DNA of 7,536 nt, taken from the NCBI GenBank assembly GCA_003661825.1, contig QMWW01000052.1, positions 1 through 7,536 on the forward strand, given 5' to 3'. Position numbers and translations under genes: made by a program. The stretch is from Thermoprotei archaeon. Lineage in GTDB: Archaea > Thermoproteota > Thermoprotei_A > Sulfolobales > Desulfurococcaceae. Position 1 is the first letter of the stretch; every line of letters begins with the position of its first letter. Below the pieces are notes generated by a model, which did no database searches, was not told the DNA's origin, and saw nothing but the letters and a program-made list of their open reading frames with translations. Of the stretch, positions 1-5,953 are shown in pieces.

Positions 1-360
1 ACTCTGGTTTTCTGGTCAACAAATCTTTGACGAGTTGCTAAAGATGTATTCTTTTGAGTCAACCTTTGTGCTTATTAAGATCGTATTTATCTTTTGCACT
101 GATGTTAGGGCACATCTATGCTCATTTATTCAATACATATATCTTCCCTAGGTTTGAGGTATAAAACAACTGTACTGATGTTTTACCATCTACCTCTTAC
201 ATCATTTCCCAATCACAGTCTCTCGCATGTTGAGATCTAACATACGTGTTAGATCGTGGATAGCGATAAGAATGTTTCGTGAAGCAGTAGTTTTTAATTC
301 AATGCTTAGTTATGGTTCATGATCATTAATACATTATTCCCATTGAGTAAATTCTTGGTG
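1..360. other. Region without a convincing gene, downstream of the hydrogenase operon
   Basis: No frame longer than about 50 codons stays open on either strand. A plus-strand frame open from the left edge to a TAG near 150 (an internal ATG at 44-46 gives 33 codons) and a minus-strand frame of about 37 codons in the first 130 bases have no ribosome site or recognisable sequence. The ATA/CTA-rich codon texture of the operon fades here. No tRNA, CRISPR or transposase remnant is visible. No run of five or more T follows the operon on its own strand, so no standard archaeal terminator can be pointed to. The one clear structure is the inverted repeat at 234-255. Confidence 0.6.
234..255. repeat. 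Perfect inverted repeat, 9-bp arms with a 4-nt loop
   Basis: GATCTAACA at 234-242 is followed by TACG and then its exact reverse complement TGTTAGATC at 247-255. It could fold as a hairpin in RNA from either strand, or be a binding site for a dimeric protein. It lies about 105 nt past the last stop codon of the operon (361). No T-run follows on either side, so it does not look like a classic terminator. Function unknown. Confidence 0.6.
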
Positions 361-633
361 TTACATGTTGCTGTGTTCGATGACTAGCCTAATGTAAGTT
401 TGCGGTGACGGCTCTATACCTAAAATCTTAGTGATTAACTCTTTCTCCACTATGACTGTTTCACCGCTTCTTAGTAAGATGGAGAACATGGACTCTGGTA
501 TTATGCTTTTCAGCTCTTCTAGTATATACTCATCCTGTTTTACACATCTACTTATCTTCGATATATGGTGTCGTGGAAAGCCTTGTTTTACGGGGCTATC
601 AATAGTGCATTTATATACTACTACTTTACTCAG
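361..633 (-). CDS. Uncharacterised 90-residue protein with a CTG start, last gene of the hydrogenase operon
   Basis: A minus-strand frame is open from 639 down to a TAA at 361-363 and contains no ATG, GTG or TTG in its first third, so ordinary gene callers would miss it. From a CTG at 631-633 it encodes 90 residues (first SKVVVYKC, last VIEHSNM). The CTG overlaps the small-subunit stop as CTGAGTAA, with GGTGA 6 nt upstream. The composition looks like a real soluble protein: an acidic helix (DEYILEELKSIIPE, about 34-47), then SGETVIVEKELITKILG; codon choice matches the operon. Cys9, His22, His23 and Cys30 could bind a metal, but no known motif is recognisable. In E. coli the equivalent slot after the small subunit holds HycH/HyfJ, accessory proteins for large-subunit maturation; I see no sequence match to them, so a maturation role is only a positional guess. 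The first in-frame ATG (codon 49) would leave 42 residues. Confidence 0.62.
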   Translation of the reverse strand: MSKVVVYKCTIDSPVKQGFPRHHISKISRCVKQDEYILEELKSIIPESMFSILLRSGETVIVEKELITKILGIEPSPQTYIRLVIEHSNM

Positions 634-1096
634 CTGTTTTCACCTTCATCTTAGCTTTCTTCTTTACTAGACCTTTTATAAGCCCTATCGCATAGATTAT
701 GGCTTCCGGCCTAATAGGGCATCCCGGTATATAGTAGACGTGATCTACTACTATACCCCGCTTTTCTAGTATTTTTAAAAGCTCTCTAACCCCTCCAATA
801 GTTGAGTATGTATCATGCCAAATACCTCCTCCCACTCCACACGAGCCCATAGCTATTAATATGCGTGGGCGGGGAACAGCTTCTATAGCATTAACGACTT
901 TAGGCAAGCTTTCAATAGTGACAGGGCCCGTCATTAGTATGGCATCAGCATGCCTAGGGCTAACTACGAGCTTTACCCCAAATCTCTCGGCGTCGAAAAA
1001 GGGGGTTAAAACATCAAGTATCTCTATGTCGCATGCATTACAGCTTCCAGTATTTAGGTGGAATATCCAGATGCTTTTTTTAAGGAATCTACTCAA
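626..1096 (-). CDS. hyfI: [NiFe]-hydrogenase group 4 small subunit (NuoB/HyfI/HycG type)
   Basis: Carries the single proximal [4Fe-4S] cluster that feeds electrons to the NiFe site, equivalent to the N2 cluster of complex I. With a TTG start at 1094-1096 it has 156 residues. The signature begins WIFHLNTGSCNACDIE; cluster ligands are C19 and C22, C86 in AMGSCGVGGG, and C126 in IPGCPIRPE. The C-terminus is Lys-rich and there is no signal peptide or membrane helix, as expected for a cytoplasm-facing subunit. Start choice: the frame is open up to TTG at 1121-1123 (165 aa, 35-nt overlap with the ferredoxin gene) and includes a GTG at 1106-1108. I prefer TTG 1096 because GGGGTGG lies about 8 nt upstream and the resulting TTGAGTAG overlap mirrors the CTGAGTAA overlap at this gene's own end. 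Family assignment is firm; the start is tentative. Confidence 0.95.
   Translation of the reverse strand: MSRFLKKSIWIFHLNTGSCNACDIEILDVLTPFFDAERFGVKLVVSPRHADAILMTGPVTIESLPKVVNAIEAVPRPRILIAMGSCGVGGGIWHDTYSTIGGVRELLKILEKRGIVVDHVYYIPGCPIRPEAIIYAIGLIKGLVKKKAKMKVKTAE
640..644 (-). promoter_or_regulatory. Shine-Dalgarno motif supporting the CTG start at 631-633
   Basis: On the minus strand GGTGA lies inside the last codons of the small-subunit gene, 6 nt before the CTG. It matches the core of the usual archaeal anti-Shine-Dalgarno complement (GGAGGTGA). Its placement is like that of the sites used by the neighbouring genes and is the main translational evidence for the CTG-start gene. Confidence 0.5.
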
Positions 1097-1610
1097 GGCT
1101 CTCGCCACCCCTTCTCTTCTCAAACGCTCTAAGTAACTTGTTTCTTCTACATTCAGGGCATTTATCTACGTAGTTCTCGGTGATAGGCGCTTTTTCCATA
1201 ACATAGGCTTTTTGCTTCACAGTAGAGTATAATCCATTACACTCTGTACAAGAGGCTCTCTTGTGAATCACGGCTTCGTCCAGATCCTCTACATTATCAG
1301 TGGCTAGCTCGAATTCGCGTGTACCTTTTATAGCATCTACGGGGCAGACATCTATGCATCTCCAACAGAATATGCACCGTCCTACGAAGTACTTCAAAAC
1401 TCTATATCCTTCTCCTTCATCACTCATTACCAGTGCATTCGGCGGGCAAGCTAGTACACATGAACCACAACCAATGCACTTTGTTTCATCTATTTCTATC
1501 TTCCCTCTGAAATCGCTACTAACGAGCGGGGGCTCATAGGGATACTTCCGGGTTACACGGCCTGCTTCAGCCGCTATCACGAGGATCTTAACGAAACCAA
1601 GCTTCCCCAT
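1089..1610 (-). CDS. hyfH: 2x[4Fe-4S] ferredoxin-like electron-transfer subunit (NuoI/HyfH/HycF type)
   Basis: A 173-residue iron-sulphur protein that carries electrons towards the small subunit. Numbered from the ATG at 1608-1610, it has two ferredoxin motifs, CIGCGSCVLACP (C45, C48, C51, C55) and CIFCWRCIDVCP (C79, C82, C85, C89). The N-terminal sequence with TRKYPYEPP and FRGKIEID is typical of HyfH/NuoI subunits of group 4 hydrogenases. After the clusters come two further cysteine pairs, C121/C124 (CTEC) and C151/C154 (CPEC), which could hold a single Fe or Zn in a rubredoxin- or zinc-ribbon-like site. The preceding codon is TTG (1611-1613), so MM or M starts are both possible; GGGTG 7 nt before the ATG overlaps the end of the large-subunit gene and favours the ATG. 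The gene ends in a short overlap with the small-subunit gene. Confidence 0.95.
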   Translation of the reverse strand: MGKLGFVKILVIAAEAGRVTRKYPYEPPLVSSDFRGKIEIDETKCIGCGSCVLACPPNALVMSDEGEGYRVLKYFVGRCIFCWRCIDVCPVDAIKGTREFELATDNVEDLDEAVIHKRASCTECNGLYSTVKQKAYVMEKAPITENYVDKCPECRRNKLLRAFEKRRGGESLE

Positions 1611-1622
1611 CAATAGACACCC

Positions 1623-3251
1623 TTAGTATCTTCTAGGTAGAATCATTCTGTACCTGTTTCCTCCCCGGATAACATATATGCGGTCTGTGCAGGAGAAACA
1701 GGGATCTATACTAGCAATAGTTAATGGAGCATCAGCTAGGTTTTCCCCTTCGAGCATGATCTTAAGAGCTGGTATATTCTGATATGTAGGAGCACGTATG
1801 CGCCATCTATACGGCTTTCCTCTTCCTGTTATGATGAAGTGTACATTCTCACCCCGTGGAGCCTCTACAGATGATGTCGCTATTCTTCCCTCCGGTATCT
1901 CTATGTCTTCTGCCATGATCTCTCCGCGGGGAAGCTGGTCTAGTAGCTGTCTTATGATAGATATGCTTCCAAGTACCTCGTCTACTCTAACCAAGAGCCT
2001 AGATAGATTATCGCCATCATCATATACTGGCACTTTGAACTCGGCATAGCTGTAGGCTGCATAGGGTAGGTCGCGTCTAATATCTCGGTCTAATCCCGAG
2101 CCCCTAGCTACTGGTCCTACCACAGATAGTTTTCTAGCTTCCTCCCTGGGAAGTATTCCAGTACCTTTTAGCCTCTTAACGAGCTCTGGAACACCCAGCA
2201 TCGTGTCTACAAGCTTTTTGAAATCTTTCTCGACGAGTTCAAGTGTTTCTAGGATCTTCTTTTTCTTCTCTTCGTTTATATCCTTGCGAACACCACCAAT
2301 TAGGTTTATTCCATAGGTTTTTCTGCTACCTGTCAATAGCTCGGCTAAATACATTACTAGCTCTCTTATCCTCCATGAATGCATAAAGCCTGTATCATAT
2401 CCTAGAAGGTGTGCCGCAACCCCGATCCATAGCAGGTGGCTGTGGATTCTTTCTACTTCTAAGACTATGCTTCTTATAAATAGAGCTCTCTCTGGTACAT
2501 CTATCTTAGCTGCTTTTTCAACGGTTTGTGCATAGCAAACGCTATGTTCGAATCCGCATATTCCGCATATTCTTTCTGCTAGAAAGTTTATCTGTTGATA
2601 GGTCATCCTAGTTTCAGCTAGTTTTTCGATACCTCTATGTACATGGAAGCCTCTGTACTTAACATCTACTACTTTCTCTCCCTCAACGTATAGCTCAAAG
2701 TACTCTGGCTCATGGAGCGCTGGGTGATACGGCCCAACAGGCACTACTGCAGATACGGGTGATTCGCTGATTCTTTCACCCGATACTGGTAGCCCCGGCC
2801 TATAATTGTATGGTGTATCCTTACGTAAGGGATAAAGACCCTTAGGCCATGTTGGAGGAAGCATGAATCTGTATAGCTTTCTACCGCTAAACTCTACACC
2901 TACTAGGTCGTAGGCTTCTAGTTCACACCAATCTGCCGCTGGAACTATGTCGCTTATGCTAGGTATAACCGGGTTATTGGGTTCAGTATAGGTTTTTACA
3001 ACTATGTTTAAGCCATTTCTATCATCGCCAAATATATGGTAGAGAGCTAGGAATCCGTTAATCTTAGTTTCATCGGTTGCTGCACAGGTTCTAAAGTAGC
3101 AGTTCTTTTTCCAGTACAAAGCTTCAGCTAAGCCCCTTAGCCTCTCTCTATCAACTACTATATACACCGTATCACCGCTGTGGGCAAAGTCGCTTGCACC
3201 GAGAGATAGTGCGAGTTCTCTATAGTTGTCTATTATCTGCTTATTTACCAC
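1623..3251 (-). CDS. hyfG: [NiFe]-hydrogenase group 4 large subunit, NuoC-NuoD (HycE/HyfG) fusion, catalytic
   Basis: The catalytic subunit carrying the NiFe centre for reversible H2 production. It has 542 residues, close to E. coli HycE (569). Residues 1-145 form a NuoC-like domain ending in LEAYDLVGVEF and a WPKGLYPLRKD box; residues 170-542 form the NuoD/hydrogenase domain. Both nickel-binding motifs are intact: RICGICGFEH with C229 and C232, and DPCFSCTDR with C518 and C521. This marks a true hydrogenase and excludes complex I NuoD or the cysteine-free Ehr relatives. As in group 4 enzymes, Arg524 replaces the C-terminal His of other groups. An 18-residue tail follows Arg524; HycE is cleaved after the equivalent Arg, so processing is possible. 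Start GTG at 3249-3251, with GGAGGTG across the previous gene's stop, about 10 nt upstream. The fusion and the following two genes match Hyc/Hyf order. Confidence 0.97.
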   Translation of the reverse strand: MVNKQIIDNYRELALSLGASDFAHSGDTVYIVVDRERLRGLAEALYWKKNCYFRTCAATDETKINGFLALYHIFGDDRNGLNIVVKTYTEPNNPVIPSISDIVPAADWCELEAYDLVGVEFSGRKLYRFMLPPTWPKGLYPLRKDTPYNYRPGLPVSGERISESPVSAVVPVGPYHPALHEPEYFELYVEGEKVVDVKYRGFHVHRGIEKLAETRMTYQQINFLAERICGICGFEHSVCYAQTVEKAAKIDVPERALFIRSIVLEVERIHSHLLWIGVAAHLLGYDTGFMHSWRIRELVMYLAELLTGSRKTYGINLIGGVRKDINEEKKKKILETLELVEKDFKKLVDTMLGVPELVKRLKGTGILPREEARKLSVVGPVARGSGLDRDIRRDLPYAAYSYAEFKVPVYDDGDNLSRLLVRVDEVLGSISIIRQLLDQLPRGEIMAEDIEIPEGRIATSSVEAPRGENVHFIITGRGKPYRWRIRAPTYQNIPALKIMLEGENLADAPLTIASIDPCFSCTDRIYVIRGGNRYRMILPRRY

Positions 3252-3258
3252 TACGCTA

Positions 3259-4140
3259 CTACACCTCCAAGAAGTAGCCTAGAACGGATAATGCTATAAT
3301 TACCAAATATGCCTTTAATAGTGTTATTGACGCTAGATCTACTCTGCTCCTTCCAAGTATATTAGCTATAACAGCATATACTAGCCATAGCACAATAGTT
3401 AGGACTATAGATGATGCTAGGAGTAGTGCTCCTGTTTTAATGAATAGAGCGAGTAATAGGAGTGATGCAAACAGTTTGAAGAAGAACCTCTTCAAATGAA
3501 GAGTATAGAGGAATACCCCTAGAAGTGGACCACTAAGCTCAATAAGTAAGCCTGAGGCTATTTCGGGCTCTGCCTCAGCTATGTCAAACGGGATCCTACT
3601 GCTAGCTACATAGCTGAAGATATAGAGAGCGAATATTGTAAGTAGTGTGTATAATGTTGGAGAGGCCCCGCCTATACTGCTAAAGGCAGTGATCCCGGTA
3701 TAGTATGCGTAAAGCCCTACTAGTGCTAAGAACGCTCCTTCATTGACTAGCATAAGTACTATTTCGCGTGAAGCTCCTATTATCGAGAACGGGTTTGCTA
3801 TAGTCAGTGGTATGGATATGAAAGCAGCCTGTGATATAATAGCTAGTACAGCTATAACTACTAGATCATATGGCGTAATAGGTGCTACTACAGCTATACA
3901 TGTATAACCGATGAGTAGTATCTGTATAGCTAAACTCATAAATAATAGCATCACCGTATGAACGGCATTTGCAGGTACAAAAAAGTCTTTGCCAAACAGC
4001 TTTAACACATCGTACCAGGTTTGGAGAATAGGCGGCCCTATCCTACTATGTATCCTAGCCCTTATTTTTCTCTCAACTCCATCAAGCAGCGTTGGAATGA
4101 ATAATGCAACTAGTATGGATACTCCTGCGATTTCTATCAA
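3259..4140 (-). CDS. hyfC: NuoH/HyfC-type membrane anchor subunit of group 4 hydrogenase
   Basis: The subunit that joins the hydrogenase peripheral arm to the ion-translocating arm; also called HycD, EchB or MbhM in related systems. With a TTG start at 4138-4140 it has 293 residues and about eight membrane helices. Signatures: GVERKIRARIHSRIGP (about 21-36), the acidic loop helix GASREIVLMLVNE (122-134), and SSRIPFDIAEAEPE (180-193) followed by the SGPL turn, the classic NuoH loop that faces the electron-transfer module. Start choice: the frame stays open to a TTG at 4210-4212 (317 aa), but that would overlap the previous gene by 70 nt and add a hydrophilic leader before the first helix. The TTG at 4138 lies two bases after the previous stop, with GGGGG 6-7 nt upstream, and begins just before TM1 as in homologues. 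There are no in-frame ATG or GTG alternatives nearby. Confidence 0.93.
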   Translation of the reverse strand: MIEIAGVSILVALFIPTLLDGVERKIRARIHSRIGPPILQTWYDVLKLFGKDFFVPANAVHTVMLLFMSLAIQILLIGYTCIAVVAPITPYDLVVIAVLAIISQAAFISIPLTIANPFSIIGASREIVLMLVNEGAFLALVGLYAYYTGITAFSSIGGASPTLYTLLTIFALYIFSYVASSRIPFDIAEAEPEIASGLLIELSGPLLGVFLYTLHLKRFFFKLFASLLLLALFIKTGALLLASSIVLTIVLWLVYAVIANILGRSRVDLASITLLKAYLVIIALSVLGYFLEV

Positions 4141-4142
4141 GC

Positions 4143-4448
4143 CTAATCCCCCGCTACTATGTAAAGGTACAGGACTATTAGCATTAAAGCTAGAACCAAG
4201 AATCCATACCAAAGAGAAGCCACTATCATTGAATCGATCATCGAGATCTGTAGAAGGTTTGCTAGTCTGGAGACCCGTTTAGCGAAATATACTATTAGTT
4301 CTAAGAGCTTATTTCCATAGTACGCTAACTTTGCTAGAATGTATTCGATTGTACTTGGTATAGAGTAGTTAAATAGGACGGCCCCAGTCTTCATCTTCTT
4401 TAAAAGTCTTTCTAGATGCCTCAGCACAGAGCCTATTAATAGGCTCAT
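4143..4448 (-). CDS. Small one-helix membrane protein, possibly a separate NuoL-tail or MbhI-like lateral-helix subunit
   Basis: A 101-residue protein starting at ATG in an ATGA overlap with the upstream antiporter gene; GGGGGTG lies about 7 nt before the start. Residues 1-20 are basic, about 33-67 form a long probable amphipathic helix with Lys/Arg spaced among Leu/Ile/Tyr, and about 74-98 form one strongly hydrophobic membrane helix (SLWYGFLVLALMLIVLYLY). I recognise no family signature. It lies where a HyfE/NuoK-like subunit might be expected, but it has one membrane helix, not three, and no buried glutamate pattern, so it is not NuoK. An amphipathic stretch followed by a terminal membrane helix resembles the C-terminal tail of NuoL-type subunits, and the separate MbhI subunit of archaeal membrane-bound hydrogenase, whose lateral helix clamps the membrane arm. 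That comparison is inference from topology and position. That the gene is real is well supported by the coupling. Confidence 0.8.
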   Translation of the reverse strand: MSLLIGSVLRHLERLLKKMKTGAVLFNYSIPSTIEYILAKLAYYGNKLLELIVYFAKRVSRLANLLQISMIDSMIVASLWYGFLVLALMLIVLYLYIVAGD

Positions 4449-5953
4449 ACCTCAACACCCCCGAGCCATATGCGTGCCTCTTTACCGACTACTCTGGTCT
4501 TCAGCGTAAAGACAAGCACTAGAGATGCTACGCCGAGTACGTAAAACCCTATGATTATCGGATCTATGAAGCTGTTTATCCCCAATGCTATAGCTAGCGG
4601 CGTTATAGCTATTGTTGAAGCAGCTAGCGCTATCTCGCTCCATACTTGAAGCCCTGTAATAGCAGCTGGAGTCCTCCTAGGCTTTGACTTATACGATGAC
4701 GTATATACTGACAGGTACTTCATTGAGTAGACAAGCGAGAATACTGAGAAGAGGCCTACGCTGATAAGCCCCGCTAGAGCTATTACTGGATATGCTGGTA
4801 GTAGTGCAAATATACTAACGAGTAGTAGCACTTTGGCATAGAATCCTAGTGCAGGCGGTACTCCTATTAATGATAGAAATGCTACAATAGATGATCCATA
4901 GATCCTTGGAACCATTGTGCCTAAGTAGCCTATCCTATAGATGTCTCTTGTATTAGTTAATAGCTCTATAGTAGCTATGTTTGTAAATATCTGTGCTTTA
5001 ACAAAGCCGTGATAGAGAGCATAGAGTAGTACAAGTTTAGTGAATAAATCCGGGTTTAGCGGTATTAGTGATAAAATTATGGTCATTACGCCGTAGTGTC
5101 CCATGGAGCTATAGCTCATAATACGTTTGAGATCGCTGTGCATAGTAGCTGTCAAAGCGCCGTATATGGCTGTTAATATTCCTTGTACTAAGAGCATAGC
5201 GATATAGGTCATGGTATCTACGTGAAAGAACTGATATATCCTCAAGATAGCAAAAACAGCCATCTTGGACATAAGCGCGCTGAAAATAGCTGTACCGGGA
5301 CTTGGCGTCTCGGTATATGTATCTGGTAACCAGAAGTGTAAGGGTATTTGTCCGAGTTTAGCTGTAAAGCCTATCAGGATCAGAAATGTGAGGAAAGGGT
5401 CAAGCTCTATACCTAGGCTTGGTAACCGGCTAAATTCTAATACTATAGCATTTCCAAACCCTATCTTTACGGCTATGATTGCTAGCAGGGTAAATAGCGA
5501 TATATCACCCGCAGAAACACATACTATGAGATACTTGATTGCGACGCCAAAGTTCCTTATACCGCGTTCAAGTATTACTAAGAGGGACCCCATGAGTTCT
5601 ACAATAATCCAGAATATGATAAACTCGCCTACTCTCTGTGTAGTGAAGAAGAGTATAATGAACAATAGTGTTAAGTCAACTATCGATTGTAGAGGAGATA
5701 CTTTACCGAACAGTATTCTTAGATATCCTTCGGTATGTAAGCTAATAGCTATCGAGCATACAATAGCTAGCAGTAGAAATGGCGCACTTATAAGATCTAG
5801 CCGTATACCCGTTAAATACACTAATACTATAGGTGAGATAAATGCCAGTGCTCTTAATACTTTACTCACCCTAGGATCTTTATCAACAATATGACTTCCT
5901 ATGGTAGCTAGAGCAACTAATACGAGATAGTATATATATCTGAACGCCTCCAT
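4445..5953 (-). CDS. Antiporter-like membrane subunit of group 4 hydrogenase (NuoM/NuoN family), second of two
   Basis: A 502-residue polytopic protein, paralogous to the preceding gene. Numbered from the ATG, it keeps the whole charged axis known from complex I antiporter subunits: E119 in TM5 (IIVELMGS), K199 in TM7 (GFTAKLGQIPLHFWLPDTY), K230 in TM8 (SALMSKMAVFAILR), K319 in the YHGFVKAQIF helix and K374 in GVPPALGFYAK. It is therefore a plausible complete H+ or Na+ channel. The start is ambiguous by one codon: GTG at 5954-5956 or ATG at 5951-5953. I chose the ATG because AGGAGG sits 8 nt before it, and TGATG joins it to the stop of the upstream gene. The end overlaps the next ATG as ATGA. 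About 14 helices are predicted. The exact Hyf/Mbh subunit equivalence is uncertain. Confidence 0.93.
   Translation of the reverse strand: MEAFRYIYYLVLVALATIGSHIVDKDPRVSKVLRALAFISPIVLVYLTGIRLDLISAPFLLLAIVCSIAISLHTEGYLRILFGKVSPLQSIVDLTLLFIILFFTTQRVGEFIIFWIIVELMGSLLVILERGIRNFGVAIKYLIVCVSAGDISLFTLLAIIAVKIGFGNAIVLEFSRLPSLGIELDPFLTFLILIGFTAKLGQIPLHFWLPDTYTETPSPGTAIFSALMSKMAVFAILRIYQFFHVDTMTYIAMLLVQGILTAIYGALTATMHSDLKRIMSYSSMGHYGVMTIILSLIPLNPDLFTKLVLLYALYHGFVKAQIFTNIATIELLTNTRDIYRIGYLGTMVPRIYGSSIVAFLSLIGVPPALGFYAKVLLLVSIFALLPAYPVIALAGLISVGLFSVFSLVYSMKYLSVYTSSYKSKPRRTPAAITGLQVWSEIALAASTIAITPLAIALGINSFIDPIIIGFYVLGVASLVLVFTLKTRVVGKEARIWLGGVEV

Noticed and set aside
2..151. Plus-strand frame open from the left edge (with ATG at 44-46)
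   Set aside because: It is short, has no ribosome site, an unconvincing residue pattern and no coupling to another gene; it cannot be distinguished from chance.
431..670. 79-codon plus-strand frame rich in Ser, Leu and Phe
   Set aside because: It is antisense to the CTG-start gene and the end of the small-subunit gene; its composition is that of a shadow frame, and the minus-strand reading gives a much more protein-like sequence.
861..1539. Plus-strand frames at 861-1136 and 1300-1539
   Set aside because: They are antisense to the small-subunit and ferredoxin-like genes, whose cluster motifs are unmistakable; these frames are shadows.
1623..3251. Reading the large subunit as complex I NuoCD or a cysteine-free Ehr-type protein
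   Set aside because: Both CxxC nickel motifs are present (C229/C232 and C518/C521), so it is a true hydrogenase subunit.
4141..4212. 24-residue N-terminal extension of the NuoH-type subunit from TTG at 4212
   Set aside because: It would overlap the previous gene by 70 nt and puts a hydrophilic leader before TM1. The TTG at 4138-4140 has a good ribosome site and fits homologues.
3989..4282. 97-codon plus-strand frame across the NuoH-type and small-protein junction
   Set aside because: It has no family features and runs antisense to two well-supported coupled genes.
4143..4448. Calling the 101-residue protein NuoK/HyfE
   Set aside because: It has one membrane helix, not three, and lacks the buried glutamates of NuoK-type proteins.
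5265..5894. 209-codon plus-strand frame
   Set aside because: It is fully antisense to the second antiporter-like gene, whose family signatures run across the whole stretch. It has no recognisable domain or ribosome site.
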